A DNA stretch of 42,536 bases from contig CAYWKU010000030.1 of assembly GCA_964459325.1 (NCBI GenBank), positions 1 through 42,536 on the forward strand, read 5' to 3'. The stretch comes from CAYWKU01 sp964459325 (GTDB lineage Bacteria; RBG-13-61-14; CAYWKU01). The position numbers were made by a program, and so were the translations under genes. The notes under the pieces are model-generated. The model had not been told where the DNA came from. It did no database searches and saw nothing but the letters and a program-made list of their open reading frames with translations. Below are positions 34,568 to 42,322 of the stretch, piece after piece. Position 1 is the stretch's first letter. The number at the start of each line of letters is the position of its first letter.

Positions 34568-35266
34568 CTAATCATCCCACTCGATAACCGCCTTCACCGG
34601 TAAATGGTCGGAGGCTACCCTCGATGCGGCGGAAGTATGCCGCGATGTTGTTATCCGTGTTCCTTGCGGCAGTGCCCATATCCGGTCGATTCCGAAAACC
34701 GGCATCCAGGTGGGGTAAGTCCTGACCCGCTTTCCCTTCCCGAGGTGTTTCTCCAGAAAGGCCGTGGCGCGGCCCGTTATCATCCACTCGTTAAAGTCCC
34801 CCATAACCACCGCATTTCCCGGCTCATCACCCGCAATTTCCAGCAGGCGATTGACCTGCCTCCACCGCTCCTTCCGGTGAAGGCCCAGATGGGTTGAGAT
34901 AACCCTTACTTTCAGACCATTGAAAGTAATCGTCATGTCAATGGCCCCTCGCGGTTCGCAACCCTCAACGCTCAAGTCCCATCTTTCAACGGATGAGGGT
35001 GCAAACCGGGTCAGCACGGCGTTGCCGTAATATCCCTTCTCCGCTTTTATAGTGGGACCTTCTATGGCTTTCAAACCGGTGGCATCGGCGAAACACTCCA
35101 GTTGATTTTGCCCACTACCCGCTTTCATCCCGGTGTCCACTTCCTGTAAAGCGATTATATCGGCCCCCAGCTCACACAACACCTGCGCCGTAAGCTCGGG
35201 TATATAATATCCCCTGCGCCCGAAACAGCGGCGGATGTTGTAAGTAGCGACGAGAAGTTTGAACAT
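34568..35266 (-). CDS. Endonuclease/exonuclease/phosphatase (EEP) family hydrolase
   Basis: 232 aa, ATG 35266. It carries the EEP signatures in order: Asn10 in ATYNIRR, Glu42 in LQEVDTG, GNAVLTR, HLG after VISTHLGLHRKERW, GDFNEW and the C-terminal SDHLPV. Short members like this are usually metal-dependent phosphodiesterases or phosphatases acting on nucleic acids, lipids or phospho-sugars; the substrate is not predictable. No signal peptide is visible. It is 50 bases upstream of the BchE-like gene and probably heads that minus-strand group (EEP, radical SAM, propeller). Confidence 0.93.
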   Translation of the reverse strand: MFKLLVATYNIRRCFGRRGYYIPELTAQVLCELGADIIALQEVDTGMKAGSGQNQLECFADATGLKAIEGPTIKAEKGYYGNAVLTRFAPSSVERWDLSVEGCEPRGAIDMTITFNGLKVRVISTHLGLHRKERWRQVNRLLEIAGDEPGNAVVMGDFNEWMITGRATAFLEKHLGKGKRVRTYPTWMPVFGIDRIWALPQGTRITTSRHTSAASRVASDHLPVKAVIEWDD

Positions 35267-35435
35267 AGTCGGGAACCTTACATTGACTGATTATCCGATA
35301 ATATTTACAGAAAAGAACTGTATAAAACCCGATGGCTTGCGCCATCCACCTCCGCAAGCACGGATTAATTTTAATATGCCTGAAAAATGAGCTATTGTCA
35401 TATAATAACTTCCATGCGAAGAAAGGAATCTTTCA

Positions 35436-35888
35436 ATGAAACTGGATGACGTTAACCAGGTGGGCGTGGTGGTCAAGGACGCCGAGAAGGCGGCGGAGTT
35501 CCTGCATCAGAAACTCGGCATAGGCCCCTTCGCGTTCCTCGACCTTATCGAAGGCAAAGCCATATACAAAGGCAAAGAGGCCCCATATAAAAACAAAATC
35601 GGCCTGTGCAACCACAACGGCCTCATAATAGAGCTGATGCAGCCTTACGAGGGTCAGACCATCCACAACGACCCCGACTACCTGCCGCCCGGCGGGCAGG
35701 GAATGCACCACCTGGGCTTCTTCGTAAAAGACGCCGAAGCCAAGGCCGCCGAATGGGAAAAGGAGGGCGCGAAAGTCCTCCAGCGCTCATACCCCGCACC
35801 CGGTGCGTTGACCATCTACCTGGATACGCTCGAATATTCGGGCATACTCGTCGAGCTCATACAGGTGGGAGAAGGCGAGGAGGAATGA
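35436..35888 (+). CDS. VOC-superfamily (glyoxalase/methylmalonyl-CoA epimerase-like) protein
   Basis: 150 aa, with AAAGGAA upstream. Two beta-alpha-beta-beta-beta modules are visible: NQVGVVVKDAEKAAEFLHQKL ... LIIELMQP and GMHHLGFFVKDAEAKAAEWE ... LVELIQ. The first metal ligand, usually His in DHVGIAV, is Gln8; the Glu (IELMQ), His (MHHLG) and Glu (VELIQ) ligands are kept, so a metal site is possible. The pattern is nearest to methylmalonyl-CoA epimerase relatives, but the substrate cannot be named. It ends as ATGA, overlapping the SDR start, so the two are co-translated. Confidence 0.9.
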   Translation: MKLDDVNQVGVVVKDAEKAAEFLHQKLGIGPFAFLDLIEGKAIYKGKEAPYKNKIGLCNHNGLIIELMQPYEGQTIHNDPDYLPPGGQGMHHLGFFVKDAEAKAAEWEKEGAKVLQRSYPAPGALTIYLDTLEYSGILVELIQVGEGEEE

Positions 35889-36700
35889 GCAAACCTGTCG
35901 CCCTGGTAACCGGCGCCAGCCGGGGTATCGGTCGGGCGGTGGCCGAAGAACTGGCACGGAGGGAATACGAGGTATACGGCGGCGCAAGGTCGTGGGGCGG
36001 GGAAAATGCCGACCTGCCCTTCACACCCGTCAAGCTGGACATAACAGACGACGATTCGGTCAACGAAGTGCTAAACAAAATCAAAACCGAAAAGGGACGG
36101 GTGGACCTGCTCGTAAACAACGCCGGCCTGAGCCATTGCGGGCCGCTGGAGGAAACCCCGCTCGATTACGGGCGTACGGTTTTTGATACCAACTACTTCG
36201 GCCTCCTGAGGATAACCAACGCCGTCCTGCCGGTTATAAGGGAGCGGGGCGGCGGCACCGTGGCGAATATAGGGTCGGTCGCCGGGAAGGTCGGGATACC
36301 CTTCCAGGGCCACTACTCAGCCTCGAAATTCGCCCTGGAGGGGCTGTCGGAGACGATGCGCTACGAGCTGGCCCCCTTCGGCATCCGGGTGTTGCTCATC
36401 GAGCCGGGGGACGTGGCCACGGATATATGGGCCGGGGTCAAGAACGACGTGCCGGAAAGCTCCCCCTACTCGAAGGCGATGAAAAGGTTCCTGGCCGCCA
36501 AGGAGAGGGAGATGAGCAAGGGCGCCACGCCCGTTGACCAAGCCGCCCGGCAGATTGCGGACGTAATCGAATCGAAAACCACCAAACTGCGAAAGCCGGT
36601 GGCGAAGATGGCCGGATTGCTCCTGTTTTTAAGGAAAGTGATGCCTGACGGGCTTTTCATGAAGATGGTGGCCCGCAATTACGGACTCCGGTTAAAGTAG
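35885..36700 (+). CDS. Short-chain dehydrogenase/reductase
   Basis: 271 aa. The start is ATG 35885, inside GAGGAGGAATGA, overlapping the VOC stop by four bases. It has the cofactor motif TGASRGIGRA, NNAGLSH, IGSVAG with the catalytic Ser region and YSASK with catalytic Tyr and Lys, then IEPGDVATDIWAG. The Arg in GASRGIG and the lack of an Asp at the end of the second strand (YGGARSW) favour NADPH. The C-terminal 50 residues resemble those of retinol-dehydrogenase-like SDRs (KPVAKMAGLLLFLRKVMPDG). Partner VOC protein suggests an oxo- or acyl-CoA pathway, but this is inference. Confidence 0.94.
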   Translation: MSKPVALVTGASRGIGRAVAEELARREYEVYGGARSWGGENADLPFTPVKLDITDDDSVNEVLNKIKTEKGRVDLLVNNAGLSHCGPLEETPLDYGRTVFDTNYFGLLRITNAVLPVIRERGGGTVANIGSVAGKVGIPFQGHYSASKFALEGLSETMRYELAPFGIRVLLIEPGDVATDIWAGVKNDVPESSPYSKAMKRFLAAKEREMSKGATPVDQAARQIADVIESKTTKLRKPVAKMAGLLLFLRKVMPDGLFMKMVARNYGLRLK

Positions 36701-36714
36701 TTTTACATATTATC

Positions 36715-36756
36715 CCGGGTGGCCCGGACGTTATACGTCCGGGTTGCGCAAGCAAC
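36715..36756. repeat. Nested inverted repeats between convergent genes
   Basis: CCGGG-TGG-CCCGG (36715-36727) overlaps CCCGGACG-TTATA-CGTCCGGG (36723-36743), and GTTGC-GCAA-GCAAC follows (36743-36756). The first two compete for the same CCCGG strand. No T-run follows on either strand. The CCGGG-TG-CCCGG core also occurs in the array near 1170. Confidence 0.65.
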
Positions 36757-36773
36757 AAGAAGAGCTGCGCGGT

Positions 36774-38471
36774 TTATCCGACCGCCTTCCGACGCCTGCC
36801 GATGAAGCAAATCAGGACAATCGGCAGCACAAGCGCCACTGCGCTCCCGAACGCCCCCGATAAGCCTTCGCCTCCGCCTTCTGCGGCGCTGCATCCTCCG
36901 CTGACGCCGAAATCCGTATCGCGAGCCTGGGAGGCGAGGGTGAAGGTGGAGAGGCTCTCGGTAACTCCGCAAACCTCGTTCGCCTCGGTGTCCCGGGAGG
37001 TAGTTATGTCCTCCCAGTGCCCGTCCCAATGGAACAAGCGAATGAGTTTCTCCGGCCGGCTGAGTTTGGCCTCGTCGTAATTTATGCAGATTTCCACCGG
37101 CCCGGAATAAGCGGCGTCGGTGGTTATTTCGTAATAGACGGGCGGGGCCAGGGTTCGGAAGCTGCCCGGTGGAGCGGGGCCGTCCTCCTTGACCTCCACC
37201 TCCGTATATCCGCTGTCGGTCACCTCGTCAAACGTGATAGAGACATCATCGGTTTGGTGTTCCACATTATGGCCTTTGGATGTGTTAATTTTTTCCATAA
37301 TCCGCGCCCAGTGACCATCTCTCTGCTCCCAAAAGGCTAAGAGTTTTTTGCCCGACCGGTCAAATTCCAACTCTCTAAAATATTGAACACTCTCTCCGAA
37401 ACTTTGGAGTAAAAATGGACCTTCCATTAAATTTCCGATTTCATTAAAAGTATACAAATTAAATTCTGTCGGCCCAGCACTACTCCATTCAACAAGGGCA
37501 AATCCTCCCGTTGACCTTGGAGTAAATGTAGGCACGAAATAATTTTCTTTCCTAAAATCAGATTTTCCATATAGGATTGGATCTCCAGATACGTTACCAT
37601 AAGCATCAATTCGTTGGAGCCACCCCTCCCACCTGATGGGTCTACAGATTCCATCGAGAATTCCATAGGTACATTCATAATAATAATTATCCCATTTCAT
37701 CAGGAGTTCTCCGTCATTTTCAAGACCAATGTCGAAAGGTTCACCCCCGGTGATATCAGAAAGATTAAGAGCGTCGCCTAAAGGATTTAATCCCGAATCA
37801 TAAGCTCTTAAGTAAAATTCATGATCGCCAGCCCAGCCTTCGCTAAGGCCGTAACTATAATCTTTTTCATAATAAACCAGTAGGGTCCCCTGTTCAGTTA
37901 CCCAGAAATCATGTATTAAGTTGACGGTGTTGATATCTTTATTAACTTTTACCGGGTCTGAAATTGGAATACCATCTGAATTAAACTTTCTCAGATAGAT
38001 TTCCGTACCAGTTCCCCACGCCCCCAAAATTTCATTTGAAGAGGTCAGAAACAGTCGAAGGTTGAATACGTATGGTTCTATTAAATGCTCTCCATTTATG
38101 ACAAACGATTTTTTTAATTCTAGCTGATGGTTATAAAATTCAACATTATAGGGGCCTGGCGATTGACGTCCCCAAAGCACTATTGTTTCTCCGTCTTCTG
38201 AAATAGAAACCCCGGAAGAATGACGACTAATATTTGTTCCCATTACAATAAGTTCAGAATCCTCTTCAATAATTCTCACAAGTCTACGAGTTCCAGTCCC
38301 TCCCCAAATGGCTACCCATCCATCCTGACCGTCAGCTATAAGGGGAACAGAATCGTTCCCAAAGTATTGAAACTTATCGGTTGCAGGTTTCCATGAGGCG
38401 TTGCCGTTCATTGCACCAAATATCACAATGCCTATTACAATCTGAATCCCGATTAACTTAAAATTTTTCAT
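36774..38471 (-). CDS. Exported protein with choice-of-anchor-U-like domain and -CTERM tail (copy 1)
   Basis: 565 aa. A signal peptide (about 1-26) precedes a large region (about 30-420) of repeated Trp-containing beta motifs (WVAIW; ILGAWG; FALVEW; LLAFWEQ) suggesting a propeller. A C-terminal module then reads YYEITTDA..SG.VE(I)C(I)NYDE, LIRLFHWDGHWEDITTSRD and VCGVTESLSTFTLAS, like the choice-of-anchor U domain. The tail SGGCSA, a hydrophobic segment (ALVLPIVLICFIG) and RRRK resemble Synerg-CTERM-type sorting signals. It would be exported and anchored or processed at the surface; ligand unknown. Most of the gene (37.3-38.5 kb) is about 40% GC, while its 3' end is about 65%, unlike copy 2. 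It overlaps the upstream paralogue by 14 bases. Confidence 0.83.
   Translation of the reverse strand: MKNFKLIGIQIVIGIVIFGAMNGNASWKPATDKFQYFGNDSVPLIADGQDGWVAIWGGTGTRRLVRIIEEDSELIVMGTNISRHSSGVSISEDGETIVLWGRQSPGPYNVEFYNHQLELKKSFVINGEHLIEPYVFNLRLFLTSSNEILGAWGTGTEIYLRKFNSDGIPISDPVKVNKDINTVNLIHDFWVTEQGTLLVYYEKDYSYGLSEGWAGDHEFYLRAYDSGLNPLGDALNLSDITGGEPFDIGLENDGELLMKWDNYYYECTYGILDGICRPIRWEGWLQRIDAYGNVSGDPILYGKSDFRKENYFVPTFTPRSTGGFALVEWSSAGPTEFNLYTFNEIGNLMEGPFLLQSFGESVQYFRELEFDRSGKKLLAFWEQRDGHWARIMEKINTSKGHNVEHQTDDVSITFDEVTDSGYTEVEVKEDGPAPPGSFRTLAPPVYYEITTDAAYSGPVEICINYDEAKLSRPEKLIRLFHWDGHWEDITTSRDTEANEVCGVTESLSTFTLASQARDTDFGVSGGCSAAEGGGEGLSGAFGSAVALVLPIVLICFIGRRRKAVG
36934..37036. repeat. 103-bp perfect direct repeat, copy A
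   Basis: Identical at every base to 38645-38747. It encodes the GHWEDITTSRD...TFTLAS part of the C-terminal anchor module of copy 1, so synonymous positions are also conserved. The flanking coding sequences differ. Confidence 0.95.
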
Positions 38472-40272
38472 TTTCTTTACCCCTTTTTGCCCGGACTGGA
38501 AAGATTCTCATCGCCCCCGCCAGCAATCCCGGCAACAAAAGCACTAAAACTGCCAGTATATGCGAAGCATTTGAGCCTTGCCCGTTCCCCGTAGCTGCCG
38601 AGCAGCCCCCTTCAAGCCCGAAATCGGAGTCGTGGGCTTGGGATGCGAGGGTGAAGGTGGAGAGGCTCTCGGTAACTCCGCAAACCTCGTTCGCCTCGGT
38701 GTCCCGGGAGGTAGTTATGTCCTCCCAGTGCCCGTCCCAATGGAACAGGCGAAGGAGATTCTCGGGGTTAGCCAGCCGGGATTCATCGTAATCAATGCAC
38801 ACTTCGACATTGCCCGAGTCATCGGCGTCGGTGGTTATCTCGTAATATGCCGGGGGAGAAATGGTGCGGAAGTCGCCGGGCATCCCCGGCCCGTCACCTT
38901 CGACGGTCACTTCGGTATCCCCTCCCCGCGAGACTTCATCGAAAATGACTGTGACCCCGGCATCGTCCGCGTAGCTCACGTCCATTCCCTCAGGCGTGTT
39001 CACGTGTTCCCGTATAACCCTTGCCCACAGGTTCCCTTCTTCCGACCACAGGGCCAGGTATTTATCACCGGCTTCCGTGAAAATCCCCTCCCTGAAATAC
39101 AAATTTTCCGGCGACTTGTCGTAAAACTCCACCGGCCCGTCAATGAGGTTCCCTTCGCCGTCATAAACATAAAAATTCAATGTTTTCACGATTCGGGCGT
39201 AAAAAACCTTTCCCTCCATTTGCAAGTCCAATGGATATTCTTCTAGATTTATCATAGCAAAGCCACCCGACGGATTGGCGATAAAAGTCCTTTCTCCGGC
39301 AACGTATTCCGGCATATCCGGTCCGTACTCATTCATATCAGGGGATGAATATGTAGCGCCGAAGGTGACCGGCGTGCCTATCGGGTTCAAGAAGGAATCA
39401 TATCGCTGAAACCGGTTTTCATAACTGTCCAGCCAATAAATACCGAAGCCGAAAAAATAGGGATAGACAGAGGTCCAAGTGGTTAAAAAGTCACCGTCTT
39501 TTTCGAGTTTGATAGAAAGAGCCTTATCTCCATATATATAAACGGGCTCCTTCAGGAGGGTCAGTTCCGAAGAAAGCGTCCGGAAAATCACATCCGAACA
39601 TGTACCATAACAACAAATTCCAGGTATGTAGAGATAGGCCACAATTGTTTTGCCGTCTTCCAGTCCCCATATTCCCACAAATTCAAGTTCGCTCGGGTAC
39701 TGGCCGTCCCAGGCCTTCAACCTTACCGGCCCGGTAATCGGCTCCCCACGGATGTCGTACTTCCTCAATCTCAAGCCGCCTACCGCCACCAGTTTGCCGT
39801 CCGAGCTGAAAACCGCCTTTCGCCAGCTTTCCCCGAGGTTCAGCGGGGACCCTACTTGCTTCAGGCGCAAATTGTAGAAGTAAACTTTGAGCACTGTCCG
39901 GTCTTCACCCACCGATTCCCGGGTGGTCACGGCAATCAGCCCCAGCTTTTCCGACACCTCAAGCCCGACAATCCTTTTTACTCGGGTCAAGTCCAACTGT
40001 GTGCGGATTTTTTTCACTTTGAACGGGGATTTCGAGGTTATCTTCAGCCTGGAGAGTATTACGGACGGGGAATCGGGGAGTCCTTCCTTCCACAAAGCCA
40101 CCCAGCCGCCTTGATAGTCGCGAGCCAGCTTCACCACGCCGATGCCGTCGGCGTCGTTCAACCGAACGGGCTCATGCCACGGCGTCCAATCGTCAGCCTT
40201 TAGTGTGGAGGGGAACAGAAGACACGTAGCAATTATGGCCCCACAAACGAACGCAAACCCTGCCCTGCACAT
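38458..40272 (-). CDS. Exported protein with choice-of-anchor-U-like domain and -CTERM tail (copy 2)
   Basis: 604 aa, ATG 40272 with GGGAGGAGCG upstream. Signal peptide about 1-26 (AIIATCLLFPSTLKA). The body repeats Trp-rich beta elements (GGWVALWKEGL; FLTTWTSVY; YLALWSEEGNLWARV) like copy 1. The C-terminal module is nearly identical to copy 1 in protein and, over 103 bases, identical in DNA. It ends with EGGCSA, a hydrophobic stretch (LAVLVLLLPGLLAGAM) and basic residues (RAKRGK), a tripartite sorting tail. The GC level is normal for the region (about 53%), unlike copy 1. It is first in the two-gene transcript behind a clear promoter. Function unknown; surface ligand-binding is a guess. Confidence 0.83.
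   Translation of the reverse strand: MCRAGFAFVCGAIIATCLLFPSTLKADDWTPWHEPVRLNDADGIGVVKLARDYQGGWVALWKEGLPDSPSVILSRLKITSKSPFKVKKIRTQLDLTRVKRIVGLEVSEKLGLIAVTTRESVGEDRTVLKVYFYNLRLKQVGSPLNLGESWRKAVFSSDGKLVAVGGLRLRKYDIRGEPITGPVRLKAWDGQYPSELEFVGIWGLEDGKTIVAYLYIPGICCYGTCSDVIFRTLSSELTLLKEPVYIYGDKALSIKLEKDGDFLTTWTSVYPYFFGFGIYWLDSYENRFQRYDSFLNPIGTPVTFGATYSSPDMNEYGPDMPEYVAGERTFIANPSGGFAMINLEEYPLDLQMEGKVFYARIVKTLNFYVYDGEGNLIDGPVEFYDKSPENLYFREGIFTEAGDKYLALWSEEGNLWARVIREHVNTPEGMDVSYADDAGVTVIFDEVSRGGDTEVTVEGDGPGMPGDFRTISPPAYYEITTDADDSGNVEVCIDYDESRLANPENLLRLFHWDGHWEDITTSRDTEANEVCGVTESLSTFTLASQAHDSDFGLEGGCSAATGNGQGSNASHILAVLVLLLPGLLAGAMRIFPVRAKRGKENEKF
38645..38747. repeat. 103-bp perfect direct repeat, copy B
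   Basis: Partner of 36934-37036, in the C-terminal anchor module of copy 2. The 1.7-kb separation and in-frame position are those expected from gene conversion or recent duplication of the 3' module. Confidence 0.95.
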
Positions 40273-40332
40273 GGCGCTCCTCCCTTATGTCGCGGTCATT
40301 GATTACAAATCAAAAAATAAACACTAACCCAT

Positions 40333-40361
40333 TTTATAACATAAAAGTCAACAATAATCAA
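40333..40361 (-). promoter_or_regulatory. Sigma-70-type promoter for the two anchored proteins
   Basis: On the minus strand TTGATT (40361-40356), 17-base spacer and TATAAA (40338-40333). Predicted start near 40326, leader about 53 bases to ATG 40272. The surrounding 40.3-40.45 kb is AT-rich and otherwise empty up to the tRNA. Confidence 0.6.
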
Positions 40362-40497
40362 TACATTTTTTGAAAAATTGCGAAAAATTCTACTGAAAAC
40401 CGTAAGTATCGAATTCGCGTGCATTTTTGGATATAAGAGGTGCCAAGTAAGAAAAGTCCGGGTAGGGGCGTTGAAACTGCACCGTCCACCACAAAAA

Positions 40498-40583
40498 TGC
40501 CCGGGGCCGGAATCGAACCGGCACGGGGCAATGGCCCCAAGGGATTTTAAGTCCCTTGCGTCTACCACTTCCGCCACCCGGGC
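40498..40583 (-). tRNA. tRNA-Leu (anticodon UAA)
   Basis: 86 bases on the minus strand. The acceptor stem GCCCGGG (40583-40577) pairs with CCCGGGC (40505-40499), and discriminator A is 40498. The anticodon loop CTTAAAA (40551-40545) gives UAA, and the T arm is GCCGG-TTCGAAT-CCGGC. A long class II variable arm (GGGGC/GCCCC type) confirms leucine. CCA is not encoded; a T-run directly after the 3' end may terminate it. The 5' end is 31 bases from the stop of an integrase gene, so its promoter would lie in the mobile element. Confidence 0.95.
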
Positions 40584-40614
40584 TTTTCCTGAATTATGCT
40601 TTGTAATCAAAGAC

Positions 40615-41703
40615 TTAGCTCCGCCTGTCTTCTTTTTGTGCATCATCCTTTTTGGGGTTGGTGGCGGTGTAGGTGGCGGTCTTATTTACCGCCTCCCGTA
40701 AGTCCTCTTCGTCTATCTTATCATACCTGTGCAGCATCCACAACGTCTTGTGGCCACTGATTGTCATTATCACTCTGTCCGGGACTCCGGCTTTTCGCAT
40801 GTTGGTTATGGCGGTATGCCTCAAGTCGTGAAACCATAAGTCTTCCAATGAAGCTTGTCTTGCAGCACTCTTGAAAGTTTCCTTGATTGACTTTATTGGC
40901 CTGCCTTTTCTCAAAAATACCCTGTCATGCTTCAAAGACCTGGGTAAAGACTGAAACATGTTTGCCACGTTCTCCGGTATGGGCACCTTTCTTGGCCGTT
41001 TCTTGGTATGTTCATCTTCCAGAATGATTTGTCTCCTTTCCAGGTCAACTCTATCCCAGGTGAGTTCAAGTATCTCCGTCTTACACATGGCAGTATAATA
41101 AGCCAGTATCAATATCGGTTTCAAATGAGAGGCAGCACAATCATACAACCTCCGGAATTCATCGGGAGTAAGGGTGCGGTCTCTGGCATTTTGCTCCGGA
41201 AGCAACTTCACGCTGCGCATGGGGTTTTTATCCAGCATGTCGTCATTCACCGCCCAGTTCAGAACCGTCTTCAGCAAGGCGAGTTCCCTGTTTATTGTTG
41301 CTGGTGCTACGGCTTTACCAAAACGAGTACGCATCTTTTTCCGCTTTGTGATGTAGGTTTTGATTGTAGAGGGCAGTATCTTATCCAACGGATAAGAACC
41401 GAAAGTCTTCAGTAGGTATTTTGAGCTGGTTTCATCCCGCTTATAGGACCTTTTGCTTGCTCTGGAGTATTCAAGATATTCCTCCATGAGTTCTCTGAAA
41501 AGCTTTTGCTTTTTCTGCCGAGCTTCAAAAAATCTGCCTTCCTTGATGTCAATCAATCTTTTAGCCCTCATCAATCTCGCCTGTTTTTCTGTTCGAGCAG
41601 GGCAGCTTTCCACATAGCGTTTGCCATTTACGTAGAGGATGAGCCGAAATACATCTCCTTCTTTGTATATGCCTCCACCGAGATATTCCCGCTTACTACC
41701 CAT
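40615..41703 (-). CDS. int: Tyrosine-recombinase integrase with catalytic Arg I replaced by Cys
   Basis: 362 aa, ATG 41703 with AAGGAGG upstream. An N-terminal arm-type domain (about 1-60), a SAM-like core-binding domain (about 65-165) and the catalytic domain (about 170-340) are complete. Lys234/235 (TKKRPRKVPIP), His292 and Arg295 (HDLRHTAIT), His318 (ISGHKTLWM) and Tyr327 (HRYDKI) are in place. The first catalytic Arg of the TGMRxxE motif is Cys207: YTAMCKTEILEL, codon TGT at 41085-41083. One C-to-T change from CGT would produce this. The enzyme is therefore probably inactive, unless the assignment of that Arg is shifted. It adjoins tRNA-Leu and follows the excisionase-like gene by 17 bases. 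Confidence 0.9.
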   Translation of the reverse strand: MGSKREYLGGGIYKEGDVFRLILYVNGKRYVESCPARTEKQARLMRAKRLIDIKEGRFFEARQKKQKLFRELMEEYLEYSRASKRSYKRDETSSKYLLKTFGSYPLDKILPSTIKTYITKRKKMRTRFGKAVAPATINRELALLKTVLNWAVNDDMLDKNPMRSVKLLPEQNARDRTLTPDEFRRLYDCAASHLKPILILAYYTAMCKTEILELTWDRVDLERRQIILEDEHTKKRPRKVPIPENVANMFQSLPRSLKHDRVFLRKGRPIKSIKETFKSAARQASLEDLWFHDLRHTAITNMRKAGVPDRVIMTISGHKTLWMLHRYDKIDEEDLREAVNKTATYTATNPKKDDAQKEDRRS

Positions 41704-41720
41704 GATTTCCTCCTTTCCGG

Positions 41721-42053
41721 TCAGGCCGCTTCATGCGGGTCGGTTTTGTTCAGCGCCTCGGCGATTTGAGGCTCCGCTTCCACTCGCTTGCTTTCCATGA
41801 AAGCAACAACTTCATCTTCTCGAAAACGTATACGCCTTCCGAATTTGTAGTGGGGAATTTCGCGCCTATAAATCAGTTGATATACTGCTCCCTCTGTCAT
41901 TGAGAGCATGTCCGCTACTGTGCCAATATCGAGGTATTTTATACTGGGTTCGGAGTTGTTTTGTGGAGAAGCACATTCCGAGGATTTTTCGCTTCGATTA
42001 TAAACACCTACAAATTTCTTCTTTTTTTTCGGTTTGGTTGATACGTTGACCAT
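41721..42053 (-). CDS. Excisionase-family MerR-like helix-turn-helix protein
   Basis: 110 aa from ATG 42053 (AAGGA nine bases upstream); an upstream in-frame start would add 11 residues. After a very basic start (TKPKKKKKF) and a polar linker, residues about 48-95 form the DNA-binding excisionase fold: YLDIGTVADMLSMTEGAVYQLIYRREIPHYKFGRRIRFREDEVVAFMESK. Such proteins act as recombination directionality factors or regulators of their element. Its start region overlaps the end of the upstream 104-aa gene by 46 bases, and it is directly followed by the integrase, the usual xis-int order. Confidence 0.88.
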   Translation of the reverse strand: MVNVSTKPKKKKKFVGVYNRSEKSSECASPQNNSEPSIKYLDIGTVADMLSMTEGAVYQLIYRREIPHYKFGRRIRFREDEVVAFMESKRVEAEPQIAEALNKTDPHEAA

Positions 42054-42322
42054 GTTACGCGTTCCTTTCGTCCAGCGTGCCCGCAAAAGGCGGACACAGC
42101 AGATTTAGGGGTCCCTGCCGCTAATAAAAAATCAAAACAAGATACAGAAGTCCTATATTTACCGTCCCGGACTACTTCGGGAACCAGCACTATGGCGGTG
42201 GCATTGTCAGTCTCCTTTCCTTCTGCCCGCACCCCTATCATTCTTCTCAGATAAAAGCGCGTCAGAACGCGAATTTCGGCTTTGTGGAGCTGTTTTTGAG
42301 TGGTTTTCTCGATGCTATTCAT
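42008..42322 (-). CDS. Small hypothetical protein of the mobile element
   Basis: 104 aa, ATG 42322, with GAGGAAAGG about 12 bases upstream. No domain recognised. It is basic, with HKAEIRVLTRFYLRRMIGVRAEG and a C-terminal Lys/Arg tail. It overlaps the gene on each side: eight bases with the upstream partial gene and 46 bases with the excisionase-like gene. The tight coupling supports reality, but coding evidence is otherwise weak. Confidence 0.55.
   Translation of the reverse strand: MNSIEKTTQKQLHKAEIRVLTRFYLRRMIGVRAEGKETDNATAIVLVPEVVRDGKYRTSVSCFDFLLAAGTPKSAVSAFCGHAGRKERVTWSTYQPNRKKRRNL

Noticed and set aside
35396..35406. TATAAT upstream of the VOC gene as a promoter
   Set aside because: The -10 is perfect but no acceptable -35 or extended -10 stands at the right distance.
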